Below are positions 12,601-27,600 of a DNA stretch of 64,000 nucleotides, piece by piece. A program made the position numbers and the translations under genes. A model generated the notes under the pieces. It was given only the letters and a program-made list of their open reading frames with translations. It was not told where the DNA came from and did no database searches. Position 1 is the stretch's first letter, and each line of letters starts with the position of its first letter. Origin of the DNA: Fragum whitleyi (Eukaryota; Mollusca; Bivalvia; Cardiida; Cardiidae); the NCBI GenBank assembly GCA_948146395.1, contig OX411547.1:58907566-58971565 (forward strand), written 5' to 3'.

Positions 12601-15600
12601 GTCCTGTCCTTGGAACTCTCAAATATGAGCATAACACAGCCTAAGTGCAGTTGATTTACTGTTTTCTTTGACTCTTTAATTTAATTTTCTTAAATATTCC
12701 AATTTTCTTCATTTCTTTTGTAATAGTCTTTTAGTACACAGTATATTCTATTAAAGGGAAGGGATACAAGGGGAAGGAGGAAAGGGGGGTATTACTAAGC
12801 CATCATGCAAAATTTTATTGATGATTTGGGGTTTAAGTTATTTATGAGATGCTATAAAGGTGTCAAAGAAAAAAAGTTCAAATCAAATTATATATTCAGC
12901 AAAGCAGAAGTTCTGCTTCACAATTATCAAAATCCTTATCCAGTAAAACCACTGTAACCATCCTTTATTATTAACAGAAATACAAAGTAATCTGACAATA
13001 TTGCCGCGTGCATATGCCACTACGCCTTCAAAATTTTCTGGGGAGAACCCTGATTAAGTTATGATGTCCCTAAGTGAGAACATTTAGAAAAATATAAGTA
13101 AGGTTAAAGTTTTTGGTTAAAGTTTTTGGTTAAAGTGTTTTATTAAGTCTATGAAAACAAAGGTCAAGGTCAAAATGTCAAGGACCTTGGTCTCTGGTGA
13201 AAGTCTATCACCTGGTGCGGTGTATATGGAGTGTCCCTAGGTAAAGCATTTATAAATATAAGCAATGGAACCATATATTGAGGGTAATCATTCACATTGC
13301 CTTGTTAAGACAATGCTTTGATGAGTTCCAACAACACAGGTTTAATGTAACCATTGATTAGATATTTGAACCTAAAATCCAAAAAGAAAAGCCATCCCCC
13401 CACCCCCATCCCTACTCCCACCCCCAAATTGTATAAAGAATTATAGCTCAAGGCACATGTCCATTATCTTATAAATTATTCTCTCAGGTGAGCTAAAAAG
13501 AAATAAATATTTTCTTCTCTTTTTTCTGTTTTATGTATATAAGGATTTTGATGGCTCAGCACAAAACAAAATTAACATAACTGCCTATAAACATATAGGC
13601 AGTTACAACTGTTTTGCGCTGAGACATCAATTTTTTCCCCAACAATTAAAATCAGCCATTATTATAACCATTTTTTATAAATTAGGAAGTTTATAATCTA
13701 GATAAAAACAAATATTGGCCAATATGAATATGTTACTTCAGTTCAAAACCATAAAATTATGCTGTTTGTACTCGGAGGAAACGTCTCAATGAGATGTTTT
13801 TAAAGAGTACCAACAACAAAGAGTTTGGAGGGCGTTGAACAAAATTACACATTTCAAATCAGAATTCCCTCCCTTTATCATGAGCTGACAAGTCAGAGGA
13901 TATTTCACAGCTCATAACATATAACTAGCCACATGACAGTCTTCATTTATAATTCAGCGTGACACTTTGTGAAAATGACGAGCTAAATAATAATGTTCTC
14001 TCAAATGTGAAATACTTCTATCATAAATTCATTTGTCGGATATATCAACCTGTAGGTATATATATATATATTTTATTTTGCTAAGGTTGTTCAACTTTAC
14101 AATGTTTTAGCCCTTAAATTATCAATTTTGCTTTGTTTAGGAGATAAATTGAAATTTAAAAATTCCCCAACCATTTGGAGTTACGGTATACATTTTAGTA
14201 TAAACCAGCAATTGTGATAATTAATAAATCAAGGTTAGAAAAAGTGCTAGCTGAATTTAGGTTTCTAAAACCCAATTTGAATAAATGCCATTAGTTAACT
14301 TACTAAATTGTGCAATAAATGATCCATATCATTTAAATGTATCCATATCATTTAACAAACAAATGGTGTGGTATTTCCATACCCGACTTGTCCGACATGG
14401 GCTTTTCTATACTTAGGGACAAGTACATTTTTGTACACTACTTGTCTGTGGGCAAGTAAATACCAAGGTAAATCTTGGTATGAAACTATATAGATCTAAG
14501 AGCTAAATCATCCTAATGTTTAAATCAAGGGGGAGAAAACATTGTTTTTATTGAAGAAAATGCTTGCTTCCAGCATTTTCTTCAATGAAAACACAGTTTT
14601 CTCAAAATTCATCTGTCCACTATTTTGTGGGTAAGTTCTTTTTGATCATTGTCAAGTAGAAAAACATCATTTACTTGTCAGGGGACAAGTGGACAAAAAT
14701 CTGGGGTTTTCTTTTTCCACACCCCTGCATCATTACCTTAAGCTTAAATTACCCCTGCTTGCAAAATCCATGCAATGATATGACTATCAATATAAATACA
14801 GTGTACTTGATCATACTTGTGAAAAGTTACAGTGTGGTTTCAAAGAGCCGGCATAAGTGGTCCAGAGTGGCACTAAATAGCTCATCTGATCAATTGGTCC
14901 TTTTCATGTTTAATTACTTTACCATAGAAGAAGGGCACCTTGTGCAGGTACCAACATTATTCTGCAGGTGCTGAATAATGTTCAAACCAATGATGAAAAT
15001 AATCTAAGTTGAAAATGGGGAAAATTGTCACAAAAATATTTCTAGATTTATACCCCTTCAGGGTTTTCCATGACCCTCTATTTCTTTGAATTTGGACCCC
15101 CCTTTTTTTTAAATGACCCCCAAAATTGTCAAAGAAATATTCTTGATCTAGTTAAAAGGGGGTCATGATGTGGCAAAATGACCCCCAGTTTTGAACATAG
15201 AGGGAAAACCCTGCCCCTTGATAGTCTTAATTGTCTTTTACATAGCATATAACACACAAGCCAATTTTCAAGTCGATATCTTCAATAACATCAGAGACAT
15301 GACCATAATAAGCCTTGGTCATGTCTCTGATGTTATTGAAGATATCGACTTGAAGGTTAAAGTTTGTCTCACCAACATTCACACAAACAACCAAACAAAA
15401 GACAATAAAGCCATGGTGACAGCTACAACTCCAAAATACAACACGTAGTAGAGCTAAGAAATCGTGTACAGTAAAACTTGTGTTAAGCAACAACTTAAAG
15501 GACCACAAAAAAGAAGCTTCTTATAGAAAAAGAGGACCATTATTGTCCTATATCAATCACCTCTGTATCTTTGTCTCATTTAATAAATCAAATTTTCCAG

Positions 15601-18600
15601 TAAAGATATTATTCTACTTTTATGATTTGAGGTCTCTAAGACTGGAAACAGGATAATTGTCATTAAGGCCCCTGATATGGTAAAGATCCTTCCCATTTTC
15701 AATAGGGTTCATCTGTGTGACCTGACAAACATTCTGACCAAGTTTCATGAAGATTGGACAATATTTGTGGACTCTAGAATGCAAACACTTTAATTGTTGA
15801 TGTCTGACAACGCACAACGGACGACAGACATTCAATGATCACAAAAGCTCAAAAAGGTGAGCTAAAAAGAGGCTAAATATAATATTTCATGATAAGTAAG
15901 AGTTGAAGACAGGTCATTTTGTTAGCAAAATAAAGATAGCCACATAAGTCTTACGGAACCTATGATGTTAGAACCTATATGAGTTGTCTAATTGAGACAT
16001 CATACAAATTGGTTTTAACTAAACAAGATTCATTTAAAATCAATTTTATGTGGACTGTGACAAAAGATAAATGTCCTCCACCCACTTACCTTTTCTATGC
16101 TTTGAGCATTAGCGAAAAATCAAAACATCTTAACTACAGCTTGAATAAGCTCGATGTTATGATTTTTCATCAATAACTTTTTTTGAAAGAGGACTTATTT
16201 CTATTTTACACTAGCGTAATGTGCGTAATTGTAGTTACGCCCTTAAGAAAAAACTTTAAAAATCTTAAAACTAGGTAATTTCTATCATCTAAATAATGGA
16301 TAACCAGGGCTTGTGTTTGACCCTTAAACCAGGGTTTTGATCCTAAAAAATCTTTAAATCTCCTATTTTGACCCTTAGTAATTTCTCTCTAGGGGGTCAT
16401 TTTGACCCCCTGGAGAGAAAATTCTAGGGGTCAAAAATGGGTTTTATCAACCAAAATTTCAATGATGTATCTTGTATACTATTAGATTTCTACATATTTA
16501 TTTTCCCCTCTATATCATTATAATGAAAGGTCAACTAACACTGAAACCTGTAAAATTTTACCCACAATTCGCCTTTTCTGTTGTTTGACCCCTTTAGAAT
16601 GAGTTTTGACCTCCCAGAATTTCATGGTTTAGGAGTCAATGACTCCCTAATTTCAAACACTAACACGAGCCCTGATAACTAATGAATAGTGCAGGAGGTG
16701 CTACAAATAGGGAGGGCCTTGTTATTTTAAGAAATACGGTATACTAAATATTACAAATTTTCATAAATGTCAAAGGCAAAACCAGAAAATAACAAAAAAG
16801 TTGAGATGGTCATAAAATATTCATTTGTCAATAACCATGCTAGCAGTCGTATCCCTATCATCTATCCCAATGGACATGATTAATTGAACTCATGTTTCGA
16901 ATTAATTTCTATAATTAATCAAAGGGCAACCATCAAACAAACACCCTGTCATTTCATCATCATGGTTAATGGGTCAAGAGTCTATCACAATTGATGGATC
17001 ACTGGCCCGTCTCCTTGACCTCTGTCATGAAAAATGTTAAAATTAAAATTATGTACTACACAAAAAAAAAAACCAAGAGGACCAGAATGACCCTACACAG
17101 CTTTCCTGAATCTTACTGAATCTTATTGGTCCAGTGGATCTCATTCAAGTAACTTTCTGGCACAAAGTTTCATTCACATTTGCCTAGTTGGTGAAGAGAA
17201 GATTTTATACTTGAAGTTCAAAATTAAAAGTGAAAATATGCTGCCCATTACTGAGAAGATGTTTAAAGATTTCAGGCTCAAAACAAGTCCCACCCTGCCA
17301 GGCCCATACTTTTGGTTTGATCAAAGTTTAGAAGGGTCACCCAAGAAACATTATTGCCAAGTTTGGTTTAAGTCTGCTCATTGGTTACTGAGGGGAAGAC
17401 GTTTAAAGATTTTGGGCTCAAAATAAGCCCCACTCTGCCACGGCCTAGTTTATTTTCAAAATTTTGCATACAATTTTTGATGAGGGTCACCAAAGGAAGA
17501 TTCTGGTAAAGTTTCATTGAAATCAGCCTGTTGTGCCCAGGTGAGCTAATAAGAGTACAATAAGCAGATGCTATACAGTGCTGAATCTGTCAGTTCCTTG
17601 ATAATCAAAAAAGGAGCTTTATTCTTACAAAAAATGCAATTAGAGTTATCCCCCTTGATAGTATGTGTTTCTCATGTGATAGGGATTACACAGGCCAAGT
17701 ATAGATGCACAAGTTTTAGTGAGTGATCAAAGGTCAATTTTGTTTATACAAGTATAGACAAAATTTACCTTTTGTATCACTCACTTAAACTTGTACATTT
17801 ACAACATTTCAAATAATAGCTGAGACATGACCAAGGTTTATGTTAATCACAACCCGAACTCCTAAGCCTATAACTATGCCTAAACACCATTAGTCAATAT
17901 GCCCCAATTCCTACGCCTTGAACCAGCCTTACAACGCCTTCTACATCTTAGATAACTTGATGTTGAAAAAAGTGTTGTTTTTGTTTCAAAAAAGCTATGG
18001 GGGAAAAAAGAAAGAAAAAGATTAATATCAAAGTCCATTAGGCACACAAATAAATAACTCATTGATAATGATCAAATCTCAATCAGAAATCATAATGGGA
18101 TCTGCATACAATGTCCACAATAATATCCCATCATTTGAATAAAGACCTTCAAATTCCTTCAGAGCTTCATTCCTGTTGGGTATGTGAACTCAATTTTTCA
18201 TTTAGGTAAAGGAATATACTTAGGAACTAGTTTTTCCCCATGGCTCTCTCAGCCGCCGTCTTAGCGCAGTTGGTAGCGTGTCGGACTCTCAATCTAGAGG
18301 TCCTTGGTTTGACCCCGGCAGCAGCACTCATTCCTTCAAATTATTTGTCTACCACATCCTTTCCTAGCCTCAAGCTGCTATCCCACATATCTTTGATTAT
18401 TGAAAGGGAAATCTGCTTCTTTGTTTGCACCAAAAATCTGTCGCCTTATGTCTGATTGACTTGAAACTTGGCATTTATGTTCCTTTCATAATTATGGAGT
18501 GCAGTGCCTAACTCTACCTAGCTTAGTTTTTTATTCATTCCCTGTGTTGCTTTTCAACCTTAAGACATCAAGCAGTGCAACGAGCATATCTTGTGACAAT

Positions 18601-21600
18601 TTGCCACCTTATTCCTTTTGCAAATATTCCAAAGCTCATCAAGACAATTCCAATGACTACCCTCAACATAAGATTTGTAGAAGAATAGATAAAATAATCT
18701 TGTTTCGGAATCGAAAATACCACCTATATCTGCAGATCTGGTAGTGGGTGGATTTCTTTTTAACCCTCAGGCTGCTAAATTTGAATGTTGTTTCATACAA
18801 ATTTTCAAATCTTGGTATACTTCATCAAGCCTTGCTCAAATATTCCCCAACAAAAATTTTGTATAATTTGACAGTGTAGGAAAAGACAGTACATTCTGTG
18901 CAGGCTGATTTTAGTCTATATTGGCTATCTAATGCATTGGCTATATAATCAGAAAATGCTGCAGAAAGCATGAGAAGAGATTTGAGACACGATTTTTCAA
19001 AGTTAAGAAATCTAAATTTCCTAGCTTCAAATGTATCAGGCCAATTCTTTAATCTCTGCAAGTTGAAAACAAGCAAGATAAAGGGACAACATTTGATACA
19101 AATCAATTGTTTTATCCAATTTCATATTTTAAACAAATATACCTTTTGATCCAGTTAATTGATCGTTATTGTTTAGTTATTTGATAACAATGATAAAATT
19201 TGAGATAATGTAGAACCTATATTTATTGGAAATAAGGATTTTTAGAGTTAAAAGGTTTTATTTAAAAATTATTTAATTTATTGTATTGGGACTGCAAATT
19301 CAATGCAGTTATCCACATTAGCAATAGATAGATTGTCTAAATCAGAAAGTACCATGTAGCAGTTATTCATAGGGTCAAATGCCTTTAACCCTTTTCTAGC
19401 TAAATATGTTTTTTGTTTCAAACAACTTACCACAAAAATTCTAAAAGAGCCCCATGCTCTAATAAAACACCATCCCCATTTTCGGAGGTTGAAATCAACA
19501 ATTTTTTGTGATTTTACAAAATCTGGCAGCCTCTGATAAAGGCCCATACCGAAGTCGATATCACTGAAATTCAACAAAGGTTTATTCCCCATCAAATGTT
19601 AATATTTTGGCAGGATTATGGTTTTTTTTACCCTTTTTTTCACCATATGAACAAATATTGATGGCTCAGTGCGAAACAATTGTAACTGCCTGTATGTTTA
19701 TAGGCAGTTACAACTGTTTCTCACTGAGCCATTGATATGTAGCTGGGCCTATAATAAAAGCCCACCCTTTTCTAATGGAAATGCTTTGATTCTAATAGAA
19801 CCCAGGGTGACAAAAAGGTGAAAACTGTTGGCAAATTTAACCCAGTTTTGTATTGGACTTGCATGCAAAATGGGATATAATTTGCAAACACTTTGCACCG
19901 TTTTGTCATCCTGAATGCAGGGCTGGTGTGAGAAATACCAGGAATCTATAGTAAGGTGCATCAGCCCTTAAAACATGACTGAAATACTGTTAGAATGGTA
20001 TTAAACCCTATTCAATAACTTTTGATAATGTTTAAAAATTTTGAGGAATACAGTATTTCTCCTTATAAACATAACATAGACAGGGAGCTTTTATTAGTGT
20101 TCATTTTCTGACTAAAAAAATCATTGAACTTATGTCTTTTAATCCCTTTTCCCTTTGATTTGAGGTGAATTTCCTCTTAACAATCATATTAATGATTTTT
20201 TAGAGGAAAATCACATCAAATTTTAAAAAAAAAGTCTTATCAAGTTCTAAAAATTTAGGTATTTGAAGTGGATTTTCTTTGCAAAAAAAATATTGGTGCC
20301 ACTATTAGGGAGGACACTTTTATTAGGGGAAATATGGTAACAAAATATTTCATTGCAAGTTCCTATTTTATCGACACTAACCATAGTTTTATGTAGATCT
20401 CTTGATAAGCAATCTATGATTTTATCAGGCAAAATTCTTGAATGAATTTTACCAATGGGTTCTGAGTTAGTACAATTTAAATACAGTCAAGGTTTCAGGT
20501 CAATCAATGACCAAATAAACAAGGGAATACTCCAATGGAAATTAAAACAAAGGGTTTATTGACTTACATTCAATTTCAGATTGACTCGTTTAATTGTATT
20601 GGCAATTCCAACATATCAGTTTCACCAAGTTTGGTGATTTTTGTGTCAAAACATTGACTAGATAGTTCAATACCAATGGATAATATTAACCCTTTTATGA
20701 AAATAAGTTCTATGAATTAGTTTTTTTTATTTATTACTGTTTTGTTTATTTGTATGGGTTTTTGAACCACTTTCAACATAATGGATGTTATATTTAGCAA
20801 GATGGTGCTCTTAACCATGTTTTCTGTTGTTTCTCACACTAGTCCAAACACAGCATTTCATACAAGCCACCGGATCCTCATCCAACTTAAGCACACTACT
20901 TACCTTTTCACCTATTGGTAGTGTTGAGCAATCAATTTCTAATCACAATCGATAGTTGGTTATTAGTTGGAAAAGTAAATCAACTAATGCTCAATTGTAC
21001 AATCTTTTTCTTTTTTTTAGAAATTAATACAGTTTTCCCAGTATCATCATTTGATGAATAGAATGTGAAAGCTCATGATCTAAAGACTCTTTCTGCAGAT
21101 TTTTCTTTCAACTTCATGGCTCAGCATGAAACAGTTGTAACTGCCTCCTAACATATAGACAGTTACAACTGTTTCACGATGAGCCATACAACTGATGTCG
21201 GTTTCTAAAACAAAAGCTTCCTTTTATGTGTTAGGAACTGATTAATCAATTATGAAATTTCTTAGTCGAATATCACAATCGGAAGCCAAAACCCACTGAT
21301 AATCATTTATAATCAATTAATCTGCCAATCACTACCTTTTGGTGGCAGACAATTGACTTCTGTCACATTGGCTTTAGTCAAATGTCAAACAAATGTTGGC
21401 AGAGCCATGGTTTCAAACTCATGACCCCTGGACTGACAGCCCTATGCATTACCACTGAGCTTGCTGGGCTTGGCTATCAATTAGTTCAAACAAATTCAAT
21501 CCCAGTAAAATATTCTTTTTTTAGCAATCTTTCAAATACCATTTCTATTCTTGTAATAGCCTATGATCTGCTAATATCACCCCCCCCCCCCCCCCCTCCC

Positions 21601-24600
21601 CCAATATTCAAAATAATTGTCATGTACATGAAATACTGAGGACTTTTTATTGGTCTATTGGCTATATGCTGACTAATCTTTTCTTTATCGCCTGCCACAG
21701 CAGGAATAATTTATTTTTATTTTCAAAAGTGAAAAGGTTTAAGCATTGAAGGTACCATTTTTCCTTGAAAAATTCAGATCCCCCAAAGCTTTTATTATAA
21801 CCTCTCCATGAAAGTTCAAGGAGAGGTAATTATAACAATTTGGGGGATCTGAATATTAATGAAAATGTGGTACTCTCAAAGCTTAACCCTTTCTAGAATT
21901 ACCTCACTTTGAATTTTCAGATCATAGAAAGATCTTCAAAGCCAGGAAATGGCCAGTGTGCTAGTTGATCCAGAGGACATTGCTTACATGGACGAGGTTG
22001 AAGATGAATTAGAAGGAGTCAATGATAAAACACAAAAGAAACGAAAAAACAAAATAATTCATGAAGCTCTTCATGTGAATTCAAATGAACCTATGGTCAG
22101 AGAACTAAGACAAGATCGTCAGAGGCTACTAAATGAACAGGAGAACAAGAAGGCTAATGAAAAATTATCTGCTGCAAGCATGCTACAAGAACTCCAACAA
22201 GATCGTAAACAAGCATTGAAAGAAAGAAGTAATGATAAAGGGAAAGGTGAAACTGAAAAGCTCATACAACATGAAGACACTTGTGAAGAAACAACATATG
22301 CATCTATCAATGAAATGAAGCCTAAATCTGAGCTGACAGAGAGGGCTCAAATACACCAACATGCCATGGAAAATGAACTTAATTCAAGCACATACACTGA
22401 AGATACAAATCTGTCTTCCTCTACAGATAGTGTATTTCTGAGAGAAACAAACCAAGATAAGGGAAGCGAAGACAAAAAGCAATTTCAGGAAGACTTTCAA
22501 AATTTCATTGAAGCTCTAAATAAGAAGCAAGGAAATACATCACACTTAAATCAGAAACAAGATTCATACGGAACTAGAACTGCAGCTCATCAAGATAAAG
22601 CTCATGAAGATGTTGTAAGACCTAAAAATATATCTGAAGCTAAAATTCTTATGTTAGATGAGCCTTGCACAAGCAGTGTAAAACCTGGTACCTTTAAAAC
22701 AACAGATGACATAAAACATCATAGAAAATCAAAGACAAAATCTAAAGCATCAAAAGAAATGGCAGGGATTCAAATCATCATAACAGAGCCCCAAGAAGAG
22801 TTAGAAAATGCTTCAAGTAAGAAATTGAATGGTAATGTGCATGGGAAGGCCGCAGGTATACCAAGAAGTAAATCTGACACATCTGCTGACATCTCTGATG
22901 AGGGTAGCTCAGGTTTCTCTGGATTAGTTTCTTTAAATTTCCTCCGGAGAATGTCAAACGAAAACAAGAGTGAAGGATCTGGTAGTGACCTCCTGGCAAA
23001 GAGAGCCATTTATGAGCAAAGTAAAACAAAGCCATTTAAAAAACTTGTGAAAATCAAAAGTGGATTATTTGAGGTTGGAATTGAAGGTGACTCAAAAACT
23101 AGTTACATCAAGGCCATGACAATGACCCCAGATAAAAAACTTATCATGTTTGATAGAGCCAACCAATGCCTTAAGTTGTACGACAACGATTTTAATCCTT
23201 TAGATAGAATAAATGTGCCTGTAAAGTTCTGTGGTTTAACGCCAGTATTTGATGCAACAATTGCAGTTACATTTCCAGAAAAGAAAGAGCTACAACTGTA
23301 TCACATCACTAACTCCCTTCAGAAAGGTAGAACTCAAACAACTCTGGGTGAATACTATGCAATTGCTCATTATGACAATAAACTATTTGTACTTCATCGA
23401 CAGAAGAAACTTGATAGATTTTCTGAGGACAAGTGGTCTATTGAGAAGATAGATTTACACATTGGTGATGCAGAGCCAATTGTTCTGCGACACATCCATC
23501 CAGGGCACAAAGACAATCATCTTTATGCAAATAGTGAAGGCCTCTATATGACAAACAAACTAGAGGGTGAAATACTGCTTCTGGATCATGATGGAAACTT
23601 CAAACTTCGAGGACGGGTATGTACGAAACTAGGATGACAAAACATTCTGGAAAGTATAAAAAAAATTATAAAAGAGTAAAATCCAGGGCATACACAGTCA
23701 ATTTAAGGCCTAAGCTATCACTTAACATAGATCTACTACAAAATAACTTAAGGATGGTGTTAATGATAATTTATCTTAAAGAAGAAAACTTTACTTAATC
23801 CTACTTAGTTCAAAACTTTGGTGGAAAATTATTGACAATATTATTGCATTCATATCTACATACACAATCAATGGTATTGTCAGTCTCATAGATAGACATG
23901 TTGTAATATCATATATAGACAGTGTTGAAATTGATGCAATACTTGTGCCCATTATATGGATCTATTATGTTCAACTTTAAATGTTGAAATCTTTAATCTT
24001 AGACCACGCTTAAAGTGAACTGGCCAATCAGAGACCAGTATTTCAAAAGTATATATCACAGATACAACTCAAGCGCCATTTATACAGATATACAATATCA
24101 TGATTTCTCTCATGTTAATCTCCACAGTTCATTTGTTTACCGAGTCATATCAAAATGTTATCATTTAGCAAATCTTCCAGAGACATTTTTCTTCAGTCCC
24201 AAAAAGTCAACAGTTCATAAAAATGTAACAATCATCAATTTATAACTCATTTTAGGATAATTCAGCATTATTGCCAAAATATTATGGCAAACTTTGCTAC
24301 TTTTCATCATTTTAAGTTTTGGTTATAAAAATACAAAAGATGTTAAAAGAGCATGGTCTAAGTCAGATAGAAAATCTCGTGCCGTGGTACCGGTATATGA
24401 GAAATAGATACTTGCTTAAGCTTGTGTCTATTTCCCATAAACCACAGGACTCGTTTTCAATCCTATGCATAAACCTGCAATACAATTCAACTGTGTATAG
24501 TTTCGCAATTAAGAGTGAGTGATCAACGGTCAATATTGTCTATACAGGTATAGACAAAATTGACCTTTGATCACTCACTTAAAATTGTGGATCTATAGAT

Positions 24601-27600
24601 TTTTTAAGTTTTTATAAGCACTTACAATAGTTTTGCGCTGACCCTTACTTAAATACATTCTGAAGTGTTGACACATCATTGGGGATAAAAAGAGAAATAG
24701 TGAAAAGAGTTTCTTCTTCAAACAGATCTCCCCATGGATGTATGTAGCATGCCCATAATCATATTGCAGTGACTAATTACTTTGTTCTCTAACTAGATAG
24801 GACTTTAGTGCCTGTTTTATAGGACTTTATATGTCACAGATCATCATATTCATTCCCAATTTATGTACATTGATACTTTATTCTTGTCACTTTTCTTGTA
24901 ATTATCGCTCATTTGCTATAGATGACAGCAAGTGATATCATTTAAAACCTTAATTGGATAATTTAAACAAGACGAAGAGAGATAAAATTATAATGCTACT
25001 GATCCTAAATTGCTTTGACTGAATAAATTCTATAATAATTTAAGAAACTCAAAATCTGGTTATGTGCAATGTACACAAATATAATTGATTGATTGATTGA
25101 AAGGAGTTTGACACTGCTTTCAAGATTTTTTCAGTTATATCGCAGAGGCTGGAGCACCTAACAATGGTTTCCTGGTATTTCTCTCACCAGTACAACCACC
25201 ACATCCTTTCCTAGCCTCCAGCTGCTATCTCACATAGGTCTACAAACACAAACATAAACAAAAGCTTTTATTTTTACAATTAAGTGATTAAAAGCAATAT
25301 TCAATCCTTTGCATACCATTGCCAAAAAAGTTACATTGTTGCACTATGCTACAAAACTCTAATCAGTCTGTTTAAGTCTGATCAGAGTCTTGTATATGAT
25401 CTCTAAGGATAGCTTTACATTCAAAGATTCTTTGATATCAATATCACTTCAATTACATAATTGCTGGGGTGTAAAAGGGAAGATTTTTGTCACTTTTCCT
25501 TTGAAGATTGGGATGACAAAGCTTTCGCACAGTTTACATTCAACTAAAAGAAATCAGATGTGGAAACCAAGAGAGAAAGGAGAAATTGCTTGTAACAAGC
25601 AATTCTCCTTTTCTCTCCATGTTCTTTGCCCAAATCACACTTTTTTTAACAAAAAAATAATTCACATTTTTAGCTATCTGCATCCTCTGTAAATTTCAAA
25701 CAATCTTTTATTTCAGATTTTATTTTGACAGTATATGGTAATTCTTATCTTTCTCTGGCTTATAAAGGAAAATCAGGGCCCGAGGTTATAAAACTTTTCT
25801 CATTCTCAACTGAGAGTTTCTCAAATTTGGAATCAAAATAACTTTGTGAGCAACGAAGATAACATTAATAATTTGTTATTTATAACAATATATTAAAATA
25901 TTAATATTATCTTTGATATTCATGCATTTATTACAGTATTATTACAGAATTACCGCTTCAATCTCAATTTGAAATTTGAGTAAACTCTGATTTGAGAATG
26001 ACAAAAGTTTCATAACCTTGGGCCGTGATGATATAGACTAAGATCAGGCTGCACCTCATATGAAAAACAGGGATACCATGGTTCAGCATGTCAAGGGTTA
26101 AATGCAACTATTAAAGTGATGGGCAGATTAATCGATTATAATCGATAATTAGTTGGTTTGGACTTTCGATTGTGATAGTCCGCTAAGAAATTTCATAATT
26201 GGTTAATCAGTTCCTAACACATAAATAAAAGCCATTGTATATTGTTTTTGAAACTGCCCTCAGTTTGATGGCTCAACGTGAAACAGTTGTAACAGCCTAT
26301 ATGTTTATAGGCAGTTACAACTGTTTCACACAGAGTCATAAAGTTGGTAGAAAAATCTGCAGAAAGAGTCTTTAGGTCATGAGTTTAAACTAAACTTTCT
26401 CTTCTTCAAAGGACGATACTGGGAGTGCTGTATTAATTTCTAAGAAAATGATTGTACAACTTATCATTAGTTGATTTACTTTTCCAGCTAAAAACTGATT
26501 ATTGATTGTAAATTGAAACTGATTGCCCAACACAACCTTAAAATCTAATTTCAGCCAGAAATGTCCTTACCAATGAGTATTACTGGAGACGGCAAGGGAA
26601 ACATGTTCGTTTGCGGAGGATCAATCAACTCCCAGATCGAGGTGTTTAGACCTGACCTTAAGGGCTCAAAGGTCATTTTCAACAAAAAGGCGCAGGACCT
26701 GGTGAGCATGTGCTATGACAAACAGGGAAATTACCTCTACGTGAGCGATAAAATTTCGGGACGAGTGCTGCGTTACAAAATTGAACACAGTGGATTTGTC
26801 CAAGGTCTAATGAGGTCTATTGTGACAGGGAGTGGAATTTCCTGTTAATTTGTAACATGGTGCCAAATAAAGGAATATTGGACTAGTCTCAATTCAAAGA
26901 GCTTACAAACAATATCAGGGGTGTGGAATTTCCATGCCTGACTTGTCCGACATGGGCTTTTTTACCTGCGGATAAGTACATTTTATGAGGCCACTTATCT
27001 GTGGACAAGTAAATACCTGGGCAAATCTTGGAATTGTACTTTAATTTCGTAGAGTTTAGTCAGCCTAATGTTTGTAGCAAAGGGTAAAAACATTTTTTTT
27101 TATTGAAGAAAATGCTGAATTCCAGCATTTTCCTCTTTAAAAACAATGTTTTCTCAAAATATATCTAATCTCCTTTTTAGGAAACATGTTAATTTTGATC
27201 TGGGACAAGTAGAAAATTATCCTCTACTTGACCAAGGACATGTGGAAAAAATCCATATTTCCACATCCCTGAACATGAGTTGAAGATTATATACAAGCAA
27301 TTTCTTAATTTTTCCACAATGGTTTCTTTAAGGTGTTTCTTTCTTCTTTTGTGTCAGATGAAGAAACTGATTGGCCAATTCCTACTATACTTGAAGAAGA
27401 AGCTTTTATCATGTGCCTCGATGACTAAGCTAAATCAAGGTGTCAGTGCAAAAACTATTGTAAGTGCCTGCCTATATATTTATAGGAACTTGTGATAGTT
27501 TTGTGCTGACCCCTCAAAATATCCATGTAATTCATATAATTGATATCTTCTTGTTTATGTTTCCCTTAGTTTAAGATACGGTATTTATGCTTTAAAAATA

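Larger units (their letters stand above)
23640..26100. other. Intron of the nested gene, mostly unremarkable
   Basis: Besides the palindromes at 24515 and 24612 and a SINE-body fragment at 25192-25245, it holds a hairpin GGAGAAATTGCTTGT/ACAAGCAATTCTCC near 25580-25610 and an inverted pair at ~25790-26010 around an AT-rich centre. Confidence 0.5.

Noticed and set aside
18255..18326. Functional tRNA-Glu(CTC)
   Set aside because: Stem mismatches and a SINE-type body directly downstream make a tRNA-derived SINE more likely.
21382..21639. 85-codon frame just upstream of the nested gene
   Set aside because: Runs through the poly-C tract, no splice support, composition not protein-like.
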